Shown here one piece after another: positions 15,908-27,900 of a stretch of DNA of 33,322 nucleotides. A program made the translations under genes and the position numbers. How positions within the stretch are numbered: position 1 is the first letter of the stretch; every line of letters begins with the position of its first letter. The stretch spans positions 72,095-105,416 of the forward strand of contig CALAJO010000006.1 in the NCBI GenBank assembly GCA_937922745.1. The letters run 5' to 3'. The notes below the pieces were generated by a model. It did no database searches, was not told where the DNA came from, and saw only the letters and a program-made list of their open reading frames with translations. The DNA is from an uncultured cyanobacterium (GTDB lineage: Bacteria; Cyanobacteriota; Vampirovibrionia; Vampirovibrionales; JAGQHJ01).

Positions 15908-18900
15908 ATGTTCTTTAAGGTCCTCAAGGAGGATACCCACTGCCGGGGACGGTTTATTGCATACCTGGACCATAAAATCCAGGTGTATTACAAGCACGAC
16001 CTGCTTTGCCTTGCCTCCCTGTTCCGATGCCTGGGCTCCTTTCTGCCGGTAAAGGCCGCATTCCACAGCCTCCAGTCCACGCTGGCCACCACGTTTATCA
16101 TCCTGGAACGCCTGAACCTGCCGCCGCCGCTGGCGCAATTTATCTTTACCCCGTTAAGGCCCTTCTATCTCGCGCGGGTGCTGGCGCTGTCATCCGTGCT
16201 GGTTGTGGCCTGCGCCTCCACGGAAAGCCAGGCCTTGCCCAGCGGTTACGAAGCCAAACTGGGCAACGTTCGTTTTGAGCAGACGGGTTCAAAGCTGGAT
16301 GTGTCCTCCACGTCTACCAAATCGATTGTGCATTACCGGGATTTCAGCATTGGGCAGGGCGAGGCGGTGAACTTCAACCTGCCGAACGAGAAATCGGCCA
16401 TTCTCAACCGCGTTACGGGGAACAACCCCTCGGAAATTATGGGCGCGATGCGCTCCAACGGCCAGGTGTTCCTGGTCAATCCAAACGGCGTGGTGTTTGG
16501 CGCAACGTCGCAGGTCAATGTTTCGGGGCTGGTGGCGTCCACGCTCAACATCCGGGACGAGGACTTTGCCCAGGGGAAGTATATCTTCCGGGCCTCGTCT
16601 ACCGCGGCGCCCGCGGCCGTCAAAAACGCCGGGACGATCGAGACAACGCCCGGCGGGTTTGCCGTTTTAACCGGCAGCGCCGTGGAGAACACCGGGACGA
16701 TCACCAGCGAAAAAGGCCAGGTATCGCTGGCCGTGGGGGAGCGGGTCAACGTCACCGTTGCGGATAACCTGGACATTCAGGTGAAAGTGGATGCCGCATT
16801 GAAGCGGAAAGTCTCCGGCGCGCGGGACGCGATTGCCAACAGTGGGTCAATCCATACGAAGGGCGGCAAAACCGAGGCGCTGGCCCGGCTGGAAAACAGC
16901 CTGTACGAACGGGCCATCAACAACGAAGGGATTATTACGGCGCAGGGATTCGAAACCGTCAACGGGGAGATCGTGTTCTTCAGCAACACCGGCAGCGACG
17001 CCATTGTGCGCAACGCCGGAACGATGGATGCCAGCGGGACAACCGCTTCTCCGGACGGGGGCAAAGTCGCCATCACCGGGGATTATGTCGTCCAACGGGG
17101 AAAGGTGCTGGCGGAAGCCGCTGAAAATGGCCAGGGCGGCGAGATCAGGGTTTCATCCGTCAAGGGAACCAAGCTCACCGGGGGCAGCGTCACCTCCGCG
17201 CGGGGAGCCGGGAACAACAGCGATGCCGGGACGATTATCATCTGGTCCGACAATAACACGTATTTCGACCGGGGTGGCGTGCTGGATGTGAGCGGCGGGA
17301 GTGTTTCCGGCGATGCCAGCTTCGTGGAAATCAGCGGCAAGGAAAGCGTGTTCTTCGAGGGGCGCGCGTTCGGCTCCGCCAATAACGGGAAGAGCGGGAC
17401 GATCTACATCGATCCGCAGGACATCACCATCAACGATTCCGGCGGGAGCGCTCCAAGCCGGAATGATGCCGTTTTGCCGGATGAAAACTTTACCGACCAC
17501 GGCATAACGACCGACGTGGTGTTTGACCCTCGCTATAACGGCGGCTCGGGCGTCTTTGTCGGGTTCGGCAACATCTGGCTCCAGGCCAACCGCAATATCA
17601 TCGTCTCCAGCGCGTTCGATACCAGCATCGCCTCGACCGGCGCAGGCGGCACGCCCGTTAGCCTGACACTGGACGCCAACGCCAGCATCTTTATCCAGGC
17701 GGCGATTACCACCCATAACGCGGACATTACCTTGCGCGGCAATGCGGATGGCGTCGGCGCGGGCTCGGTCAACATCAACTTCGGAGGCAGCCTAACGTCC
17801 AACAACGGCAATATCAACATCTACGGCACCAATGTCACCCTGCAAGGCGCAGTGAACGCCGGGACAGGTACAGTGACCATCAATACCACGGCGGGCGGCA
17901 CCGGCGATATCATTCTTGCGGCCAACCTTTCCGGCGACACGGTCAATATGTCCGCCAACGGCTCGGGGAATTACGTCCGAACGGCCGGAACCATCACGGC
18001 CAACAGTATCACGCTTCAGGCGGGCACGGGCACCATTGGGGCCGCAGCCACGGCCAACCGGATTTATACCAATACGGCAAACCTGAGTGCCACAACGCTG
18101 GGCGCGGGCAATGTGTTCATCACGGAAACCGATGGCGTGACGCTGGGCAACTCCACGGCCGGGACGACGTTTGACCTCCAGGCGTCCGATATTATACTGC
18201 CTGGCGGTGTTACGATATCCAGCGGCGTGGTCAACCTCACGGCGGACACCCTGGATCTTTCCGGCTCAATCAATGCGCCGGGCGGCACGGTGACACTGAG
18301 GCCGCTGACGGCCTCAACCAGCATCGGCTTGGCAGGCGGGACTGGGACATTTAACCTGACCAATGCTGAGATGCTGAACGTGACCGCGAATCGTCTGGTC
18401 ATCGGCGGGATAAGCGGGACACCGACAGCCGGCAACATGGAAATCGGGGCGATTGACTTCGCGGCCACTAACAAGGCCATGAGCCTGGAACTCAACACGT
18501 CCGGCCTCATCATCGATGCGAGCGCGGGCAGCGAAGTCGCCAACATCAAGCTGGCCGCCAACCAGAACCTGACGATTGACGGTAGCACCGGCGGCGGTTC
18601 AGGGAGAATCGGCAACTCCGGCGTGGACGAGGATCTGGATATCGAGCTTTCCGGCACGGGGCACGTGAGCCTGGATACGGACAATGCCGACATCTATCTG
18701 CACGCTTTCGGCAACCTCATTATCAATGCCATGACGCCCGGCACCGGGAATATCAACGTGGTATCCACGGGCACGATTATGGATACCTCCGGGGCTTCGG
18801 CGATTACCTCCAGCGGGACCGTGAACCTGCAAGCGGCGGGAACCATCGGAACGCTCGCCAACCCGCTCAACATGAACACGTCCGGGGCACTCACCATCAC

Positions 18901-21900
18901 CGGCCCTTCGGATATCATCCTCTCCAATGCCAATAACACGCTCATCAACAGCATCACCAGCTCCGGCGGAGGTAACATCAATCTCTCCTCCGGCGGCACC
19001 ATTAACGATACGGATGATGTCGGCGCGAACATCTCCACCACCGGGAATCTGTCCCTGACCAGTGGCGGAGCCATCGGCGCGGCGAATGCGCAGGGGCTCA
19101 ACATCCTGGCAAACTGGATTACCGTGACCGATACCAGTGGCGGGAGCGTTCGTCTGTACGAGGATGACGCCGCCATGCGCATTGCCTCCATTTCCACCGG
19201 CGGCCTGGGAGCGGTGACGCTTACCACGACCGGCCTGCTGGAGGACAGCGGCGCGACGACAGCCATTACGACTTCGGATACCATTACGCTGCAAACCAAC
19301 GGGGCCATCGGCAGCGCCGGGAACGTGTTCAATATCAGCGCGGGGAACGGCGTCAGCGTGACCGGCACCAACGGCAACGACATCTACCTGACCCATAACG
19401 GCGCATTCCGCATAACGTCCATCACTACGGGAGCAGGCCTCTCCGGGGACATCTATCTGACCGGCGTCAGCCTGGCGGAAAGCGATGCCGTGGAGGACAG
19501 CACAGCCAACGTGACGACCACGGGGCGCATTTTCCTGACGGCGACCGGCGGTAACATCGGTTCCGCCTCGAACGAGCTGGACGTGAATGCCGGGACGGGC
19601 CTGGCCGCGCTCACCGCAAGCGCGACATCCGGCAGCATCTACATCGAGGACACGGCTGGAACGCTGGATATTGGGAACCTGTGGGCCTCCACCGCGACCG
19701 GAACCGCAAGCATCCGCTCCGGCAATCTCACCATCCCGGTTGCAACCAGCATCCGTGGCCTTCACGTCATCATTAACAGCGATACGCCGATTCTCAACGG
19801 CATGGTGGAAGCGGGCGCCAGCGGAACGGCAACATTCAGGCCCTCCACCAACGGGGCGACCATTGGCCTGGGTGGCGCGCTCGGGACGTTGACCCTGAGC
19901 AACACGGATATATCCGCGGCCCATGTTACGGCGGGCACGCTGATTATCGGCTCCACAACCTCCGGTAACATCACCATCGACGCCCTGGATCTGCTGACCG
20001 AGAACCCGGGCGTCCACCTGAGCCTGATTAGCGGCCAGAACATCATTGACGGCAGCGCAGGGGAAGCGGCCAACATCCTGATGGGCGCAAACCGTAACGT
20101 TGCATTCACGTCTACCGGCGGGACTGTTGGTGGAGCCGCCGCCGCGGATATCGACCTGTTGACGTCGGGGACGGGCACCCTCTCCATCACTACCAGCAAT
20201 GGGGCCGCCACCGTGGAAACCCTGGGCGCCATGATCATCGGGGCGATTTCTACCGGCACCGGCAACCTGGATTTAACCTCGGCCTCCACCATTGATGATA
20301 CGGGCGCAGCCGTCGCCATTACCAACACCGGCACGATTCGTCTCACGTCCAACGGGGCGATTGGCGGCGGCGCGGGCGGGCCGCTAAACATCAATGTCGG
20401 CAATATTACGGTGGCGTCTACCAATGGGAATAACATCTCCCTCTCGGAAACCGGGCCAATGACGATTGCCGCCATCACCACAGGAGGGGCGGGCAACATC
20501 AGCCTCACATCCACCTCCTCAATCGATGATACGGGCGCAATGCCCGCCATCGTCACCACCGGCTCGCTGACATTGGCCAGCGGAAGCGCCATCGGCAGCG
20601 GTGCAGGCGGATCCCTCAGCGTTAACGTCGGCACCTTGAACGTCACGTCGTCCGGCGGCACGAATATCGCCATTGATGAAACCGGCCCCATGACGATCGG
20701 CTCGATTGCAACGGGCGGGGCCGGGAATATTACGCTGGTTTCCACCGCCACCATTGATGACGGCAATGATGCCGGTGATAACATCGTTACCACGGGCACG
20801 TTAAGCCTTACGTCCAACGGCGTCATCGGCGGGGCCAACGCCCAGGGCCTCAATATCAACACCGGGCACGTCTCTGTCACTTCCTCCGGCGGCAACCATA
20901 TTACCATTACGGATAGCGGGGCCTTGACCGTCACATCCGTTTCCACCGGCGGGGCCGGCAATATCACGTTGCAGGGCACCTCTATTAATGACACGGATGC
21001 GGTTGACGACGCCAACGCGAACATCGTTACCACCGGCAACGTCATTCTCACGGCAACCACCGGCAGCATCGGCACCAGCGCCAACGAGCTGGACATTGAT
21101 GCCGGGGCGGGCGTCAATGCCATCATCGCATCGGCAACATCCGGGAACGTCTATATTGAGGAAACCGCCGGGGCCGTGAGCTTTGGCAACGTGACCGCGT
21201 CGGCAGCCACCGGGATGCTCCAGGTCAAGTCTCCCGACCTGACGTTGCCGGCCCTGACCAACTTCCAGGGGGCCAACATTACGCTCATTGTGGATAACCT
21301 GGATGTCAGCAATTCCGCTAACCTCAACGCCGGTACGGGAGCGGTCAATTTCCAGACCAGGACAATCACACGGGCTATGGATCTGGGGACCGCCACCGGT
21401 ACCGGGCTCAACATCAGCGATGCCGAGCTGGCGCGAGTCACGGCGGGCACAATTGTACTGGGATCGGATACCTACCAGGGCACGCTCAATTTCGGCGCAA
21501 TTGACCTCTCGCAGGAAAACGTCCACCTGACAATCAATACCACCGGGGTTATTACGGACGTGAGCGTGGGCGAATCCGCCAATATCATCCTGGGCAACAA
21601 CCGGAACCTGACATTTACCGGCGGTGGCGGAAGCGGGACGGGACAGATTGGCGCCGCCGCGCCGGCTGATGATGACCTGGACGTGACACTGGGCACGGCG
21701 GGGAATGAAGGGTTTTTGGCCGTTAAAACCAATAATGCCGGGGCTTATATCGAAACCACCGGCGCGTTTATCTTCGACCTGATTGACGTAGGCAGCGCTG
21801 CCATCGGGATCAAAGGCACGCGTATTGACGATCGGGATGACGGCGCACCCAACCTCATCGCGGGGAATGTCACGCTGGAATCCACCAGCGGCGCGATTGG

Positions 21901-24900
21901 CGGGGCAACGGCGCAGGGCATTAACCTGAATGTGGGCAACATCACCGTTGCAGGAACCGGCGGCAATAACATCACCTTGCAGGAAACCGGCCCGATGACC
22001 ATCGCGTCCATCACCACGGGCGGTGCGGGCAATGTCACGCTCAACTCAACTTCCACGATTGACGATACCGGCGCGGGCACAGCAATCACCACCACGGGCT
22101 CCCTGACCTTGACCAGTAACGGCGCCATTGGAGCTGGTGCTGGCGGCGCACTAGACCTCAATGTCGGCACGATCACTGTCACGTCCAGCGGCGGCAACGC
22201 CATCCACCTCAGCGAAACCGGCCCGATGACGATTGGCGCCATCACTACGGGCGGCGCGGGAAATATCTCCCTGGCTTCCACATCTACCATCGATGACGTG
22301 GATGATATCGGCGATAACATCGTGACCACCGGCACGCTAACGCTGACGTCCAACGGGGCCATTGGTTCCGCCACTGCCGAAGGGATTAACATCAACACGG
22401 GACACGTTACGGTTACGTCCAGCGGCGGAAACGATATCTCCATAACCGATAGCGGGGCGATGACCGTGGCCAGCGTCCTAACCGGCGGAGGCGGCGATAT
22501 CACGCTGAAGGGAACCAGCATCATGGATACCGATGGGGCGGACGACGGTATCGCAAACATTGCTACCACCGGCAACGTCATCCTGACGGCAACCACCGGC
22601 AGCATCGGCACCAGCGCCAACGAGCTGGACGTGAATGCCGGGGCGGGCGTCAATGCGTTGAGGGCAACAGCTTCCAGCGGTAACATCTACCTGGAGGAAA
22701 CCGCCGGGCCGATAAGCCTGGGTGATATCACGGCCAATGCAGCCACGGGTATTGTCCGGCTTAAGTCCACGGGCGTTGTAATACCCGCATTAAGCACGGT
22801 CCAGGGCAATAACATCACCATTACCGCGGATGCACTGACTGTAAACGGCCTGGTAAATGCGGGCGCAACCGGTGACGTCATTTACCAGCCGTTGACAACG
22901 GGTGGCACAATCGGACTGGGCGGCGCAGCCGGGACGTTGAGTATCGCCAATGCCAGCCTTGCGGCAGCCAACCTGGTTGCGCGCAACCTCATCATCGGGA
23001 ACGCCTCGGTTGGCAACATCTCAATTGATTCGTTGGACCTGGCGGCAGGCAATCCCAACGTGAACCTGGTACTCATCACCGGCCAGGGCATCCTGGACGC
23101 CAGTGGAGGAGAGTCGCCCAACATCACCCTCGGCAATAATCGCAACCTCGCGATGACTTCTGGTGCTGCAATCGGGGGCGTCGGTGCAGCGGATCTGGAT
23201 ATTCAGACCGGCGGGACCGGGCACATCACCATCACAACCACCAATAGCGACGTCTTTCTAGATGCGGCCAGCAACCTGATCGTGAGCAGCATTGCGACCG
23301 GATCCGGCAATATCAGCCTCAGCGCATCCGGTACCATCGATGACACCGGAGCGGGCGTGGCTATCACCAATACGGGGACGCTCACACTGGCTTCCAACGG
23401 GGCGATTGGAATGGGCGCAGGCGGGGCGTTGGGCATCACCACCGGGAATATTACCATTACCGGCACCGGCGGCAACCACATCAACCTCTCCGAAACCGGC
23501 CCGATGACCATCGCGGACATCAACACGGCCGGGGCGGGCAATATTACACTGACATCCACCTCTACCATTGATGACACCGGCGCGGGCGACAACATCACCA
23601 CCTCCGGATCGCTGACACTGACCAGCAACGGGGCGATCGGCGGTGGGGCCGGGGGCGCGCTCGGCTTGAATGTCGGCAACATAACCGTGACCTCCTCCGG
23701 GGGCAGCGCTATTACGCTGGAAACATCCGGTGCGATGACCATTGCCGATATCGCGACCGGCGGGGCCGGCAATATCATCCTCATTGCGGGCACGACGATT
23801 GATGATACCGGCGCGGGCGATAACATCACCACCACCGGCACGCTGACCTTGACCAGCAATGGCGCGATTGGCAGTGGCGCAGGCGGCCCGCTGGGTATTA
23901 ACACGGGCCATATTACGATAACCTCCTCTGGTGGGAACGATGTTTCCCTCTCGGAAACCGGCCCGATGACGATTGCGGACATCAACACGGGTGGCGCAGG
24001 CAACATCCTGCTGATTTCGTCTTCTACAATTGATGACACCGGCGCGGGCGATAATATCACCACCACCGGATCGCTGACACTCACCAGCAACGGGGCGATC
24101 GGCGGCGGGGCGGGCGGCGCGCTGGGTCTCAACGTAGGCACAATCAATGTCATCTCTTCCGGCGGCAATCATATTACCCTCCAGGAGTCAGGCGCGATGA
24201 CGATTGGGGACATCAACACGGGCGGGGCTGGCAACATCCTGCTGATTTCAGCTTCAACGATTGATGACACCGGCGCAGGGGACAACATTACCACCACCGG
24301 CACACTGACCTTGACCAGCAACGGCGCGATTGGCTCCGGGTTGGGAGGGGTACTGGGCCTGAACGTGGGGAATATTACCATTACGACGTCCGGCGGGAAT
24401 GACATTGCCTTGGAAGAAACCGGCAACATGACCATTACCAGCATCCAGACGGGCGGGGCCGGAGATATTTACCTGGCTGCGACCGGCAGCATCACCGATA
24501 CCGATGACGTGGGCAACAACATCGTGACGGCTGGGCGGCTGGATCTGCTCGCGGGCAGCCACATCGGCACCGCGGGGAACCACTTGCAGACGGCCGTCAA
24601 TACTCTTTCCGCGAACAGTACCGGCGGGCATGTGTACCTGGCGGAGGCGGACGCCGTTTCCATCGATGCGTCCTCCGGCGGCACGTTTCAACTGCGGTCA
24701 CCGAACGCCGTGACCGTGATTGGCGACATCACGGCGCAAAACCTGATCCTGACCACCACGGCCAATCATGCGGACATTCTGTTTAACGCGGACGCGACCG
24801 GCGCCACATCGGCGACAATTACCGCCCACGGCACCGGGAATATCCTGAGCGGCGGCGGCCGGATTATCGGATCAACCGTTACCCTGGCCAGCAGTGGCGG

Positions 24901-27900
24901 TAACATTGGGCAAAGCGGCAATGCTTTGCTGACCGATGCGGGTACGCTTCAGGCCACGACTTCGGGGGCTGGGGATATCGTCCTTTCGGAACTCAACAGT
25001 ATCACGCTGGCGGCTACTTCGGCAGGAGGAGACTTTGCCCTGGATGCCAGCGGTGCCATCCAGACATCCGGCATTATCACGGCCACGGATATTTCCCTTT
25101 CGACCACGGCTGGCAACAGTGGCATTCAACTGGGGGATGATCTGTCGGCAACCACTGTTTCCCTGAATACCCATGGCGATGGGGACATCACGCAATCCGG
25201 CGGCGTCATCAACGCCACCACCCTGGCCATTGCTTCCACAACCGGGGACATCTCGCTGGACACCAACATCAGCAACCTAAGCGGTGCAACGGGCGGAAAT
25301 ATTACCCTGGTGGAAGCCAACGGCCTCAACATCAGCGGCGGAAACCTGGCCGGAGCCGATATCCATCTTACAACGACGTTGGGAGACGTCACTTTAACCG
25401 GGCATATCACTGGCGAGAACATCACGATCAACAGCGCCGGGTCGATTCTGGATGATGGGGATGCCCAAGCCGTTGACTTGATCGCTTCGGAGTCGGTATC
25501 CCTAACCGCCGGCGGCAGCGTCGGCACGGCGTTGAATGCTTTGGAAGCCCAGGTTTCCGGCAGCGGGCTTTCCGTCACGGATGCGGGCAACATCTGGCTC
25601 ACGGCTGCAACCGGTGATTTGACCCTGGGCGCCATCAATACCACTGCCGGAAACATCCTCATCACCAGTCTGGGCGGTCATGACATTATTCTTACCGATG
25701 ACCTAACGGCTGCAAACGGCATCATCAACCTCAACCTGGATGGAGACTTGCGGGATGCGGCGGCTGCCGAAAAAACCCTTTCCGCGCAGACGATTCACAT
25801 CACGACGACCGGCGTGCTGGAGGCGCCCCGCATCAACCTGGTTGCCGATACGTTGTCCAGCGGGGACATCAACCTGAACATCGGCAGTTTTGCAGGATTC
25901 GGCATTCATGATATTACCGGAAACAGCCTGACCGGAAACCTGATCAATGCGGGCAACCTGGATATCGTCTCAACCGGGGCCATCAGCCTGGGCAGCATCG
26001 ATCTGGCTTCGTTCGGCTTGACTGACCTGCGATTGCAGGCCAACAACGCCATCCAACTGGACGGCACGATTACCGTTCCCGGCAATATCACCCTGGTTTC
26101 CACAACAGGGGCCATTAACCTGGATACGGTTGGCTCCGCTTCCACGATTACGGCGCAAAACATGACAATCGACGCCGAGAACGCCAGCGGCATCCATATC
26201 CGCAATGCCGCAACCCTGCTTCGGGCGACGGGGGGCGGGGCTGCGCTCAACCTGTTTGATGACGACCCGATGACGGCGGAAGGCGGCATTAACCCCGGCG
26301 ATACGATTAACGCAGTCGCCGGATCCGGCGGCGTCATCAACATTGATGGGGACTTTGCCAGCATCGGCACCGTGCGGGCAGAAGGGGGCGGCAGCGATAT
26401 CATCATCAATTACAGTAACGGCAACCTGGTGCTGGATAACGTGACGCTGGACACCAGCGCAGCCGTGGCGGACGGGACCATTAACATTACCAATGACACC
26501 AGCGTGGGCAATAACGGCACGTTGGATGCCGTGAGCGGCGTGGGCGCAAACGAGATTAAGATTACCGTGACCGGCGGGTTTGGCGTGTTCGGCAGCAACG
26601 TGAATATGGATACCTCCTCGATTGAAATCAGTTCGGATGACGCGATTACACTAGAAGGCGCCTTTAACGGAGCTGCTATGACACTGTCCTCAGCTAACGC
26701 AGGCATTAACCTGACGGAAAGCAGCGGAAATCTTTCGGTGACTTCTGCCATTGCCGCAGGAAGCGTTGACATACAGACCCAGAATGGCAGTTTAACTGCC
26801 GGGACGGTCACAACGGGAGATACACTCAACTTGCAGGCAACCGGCGGCAATCTCGCGGTTACATCGGCCACTTCCGGCGGGACAATGCGCCTTATTTCGG
26901 ATGGGACTGTCATCGCCGGAACGCTGGATTCGGCAGGTACGCTTGATATTCAGGCAGGCTCCGATCTTACGATTACAACTGCCGGCGCCATCGGGGATAT
27001 GACCCTGGTTGCGGGAGGCAATGCCAACCTCGACACACTTGATACGGATGGGGCCCTGGATATCCAGGCCAATGGCGGAAGTCTGGCTATCACCTCCGCC
27101 ACGGCCGACGGGAATCTTTCCCTGTTTGCGGATGCTGGCCTGACGGTGGGCGCGGCGACAACCCTGGGCGAAATCGTTATCCAATCCGCAACCGGGAACA
27201 TGAGCTTGGGTTCGGTTCAGGCCGTGGACGCCGTCACACTCAACAGCGGCGGAGCGGTGACGTTTGACAGCCTGGAATCCACCAACGCGGGCGATATTAC
27301 CATCACGGCGGGCAGCACGATTATGGATACGGATGATGTCGGCAGCAACATTCGCACCGATGGAACGCTCATCCTGACTTCAAACGGCAATATCGGCACG
27401 CTCGGCAACCGTATCCAAACGGCAGTAGGCACGTTGCAAGCCAGCAATAACGGCATCGGCGGAATCTTTATCCAAGATGCGGATGCGCTGATGCTTGGCC
27501 CCGTTTCAGCAGGAGGCTCCGTCAATATCTCGGCGGGAGACACCTTAACCGTCGGAAATACCATTACCGGCCAGGATATCACGCTAGCCACCACTTCAAA
27601 CAACGGGGCTATCCTGATTGGGGCCGATGTGACCGCAGCCAATGCCATTAGCCTCACTGCCCACGGCAGTGGCGATATCAATCAAACGGCAGGACTTTTG
27701 ACGACAAACAGCCTTGCGTTTGCCAGCAGTTCCGGCAACATTAACCTGAACACCGATATTCAGACCGTTTCCGGAACGACGACAGGCAATATCACCTTGA
27801 CGGAAGCCGATACGCTGACCGTGGGAAGCGCCGGAATGAGCGGCCACAGCATTGATATTCACGTTGCGAGCGGTAACCTGGCAGTGGACGGCGCGATGGC

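Noticed and set aside
15698-16138. 146-codon minus-strand open frame over the TpsA start
   Set aside because: No RBS or family; it covers the hairpins and the signal region of the well-supported plus-strand gene.
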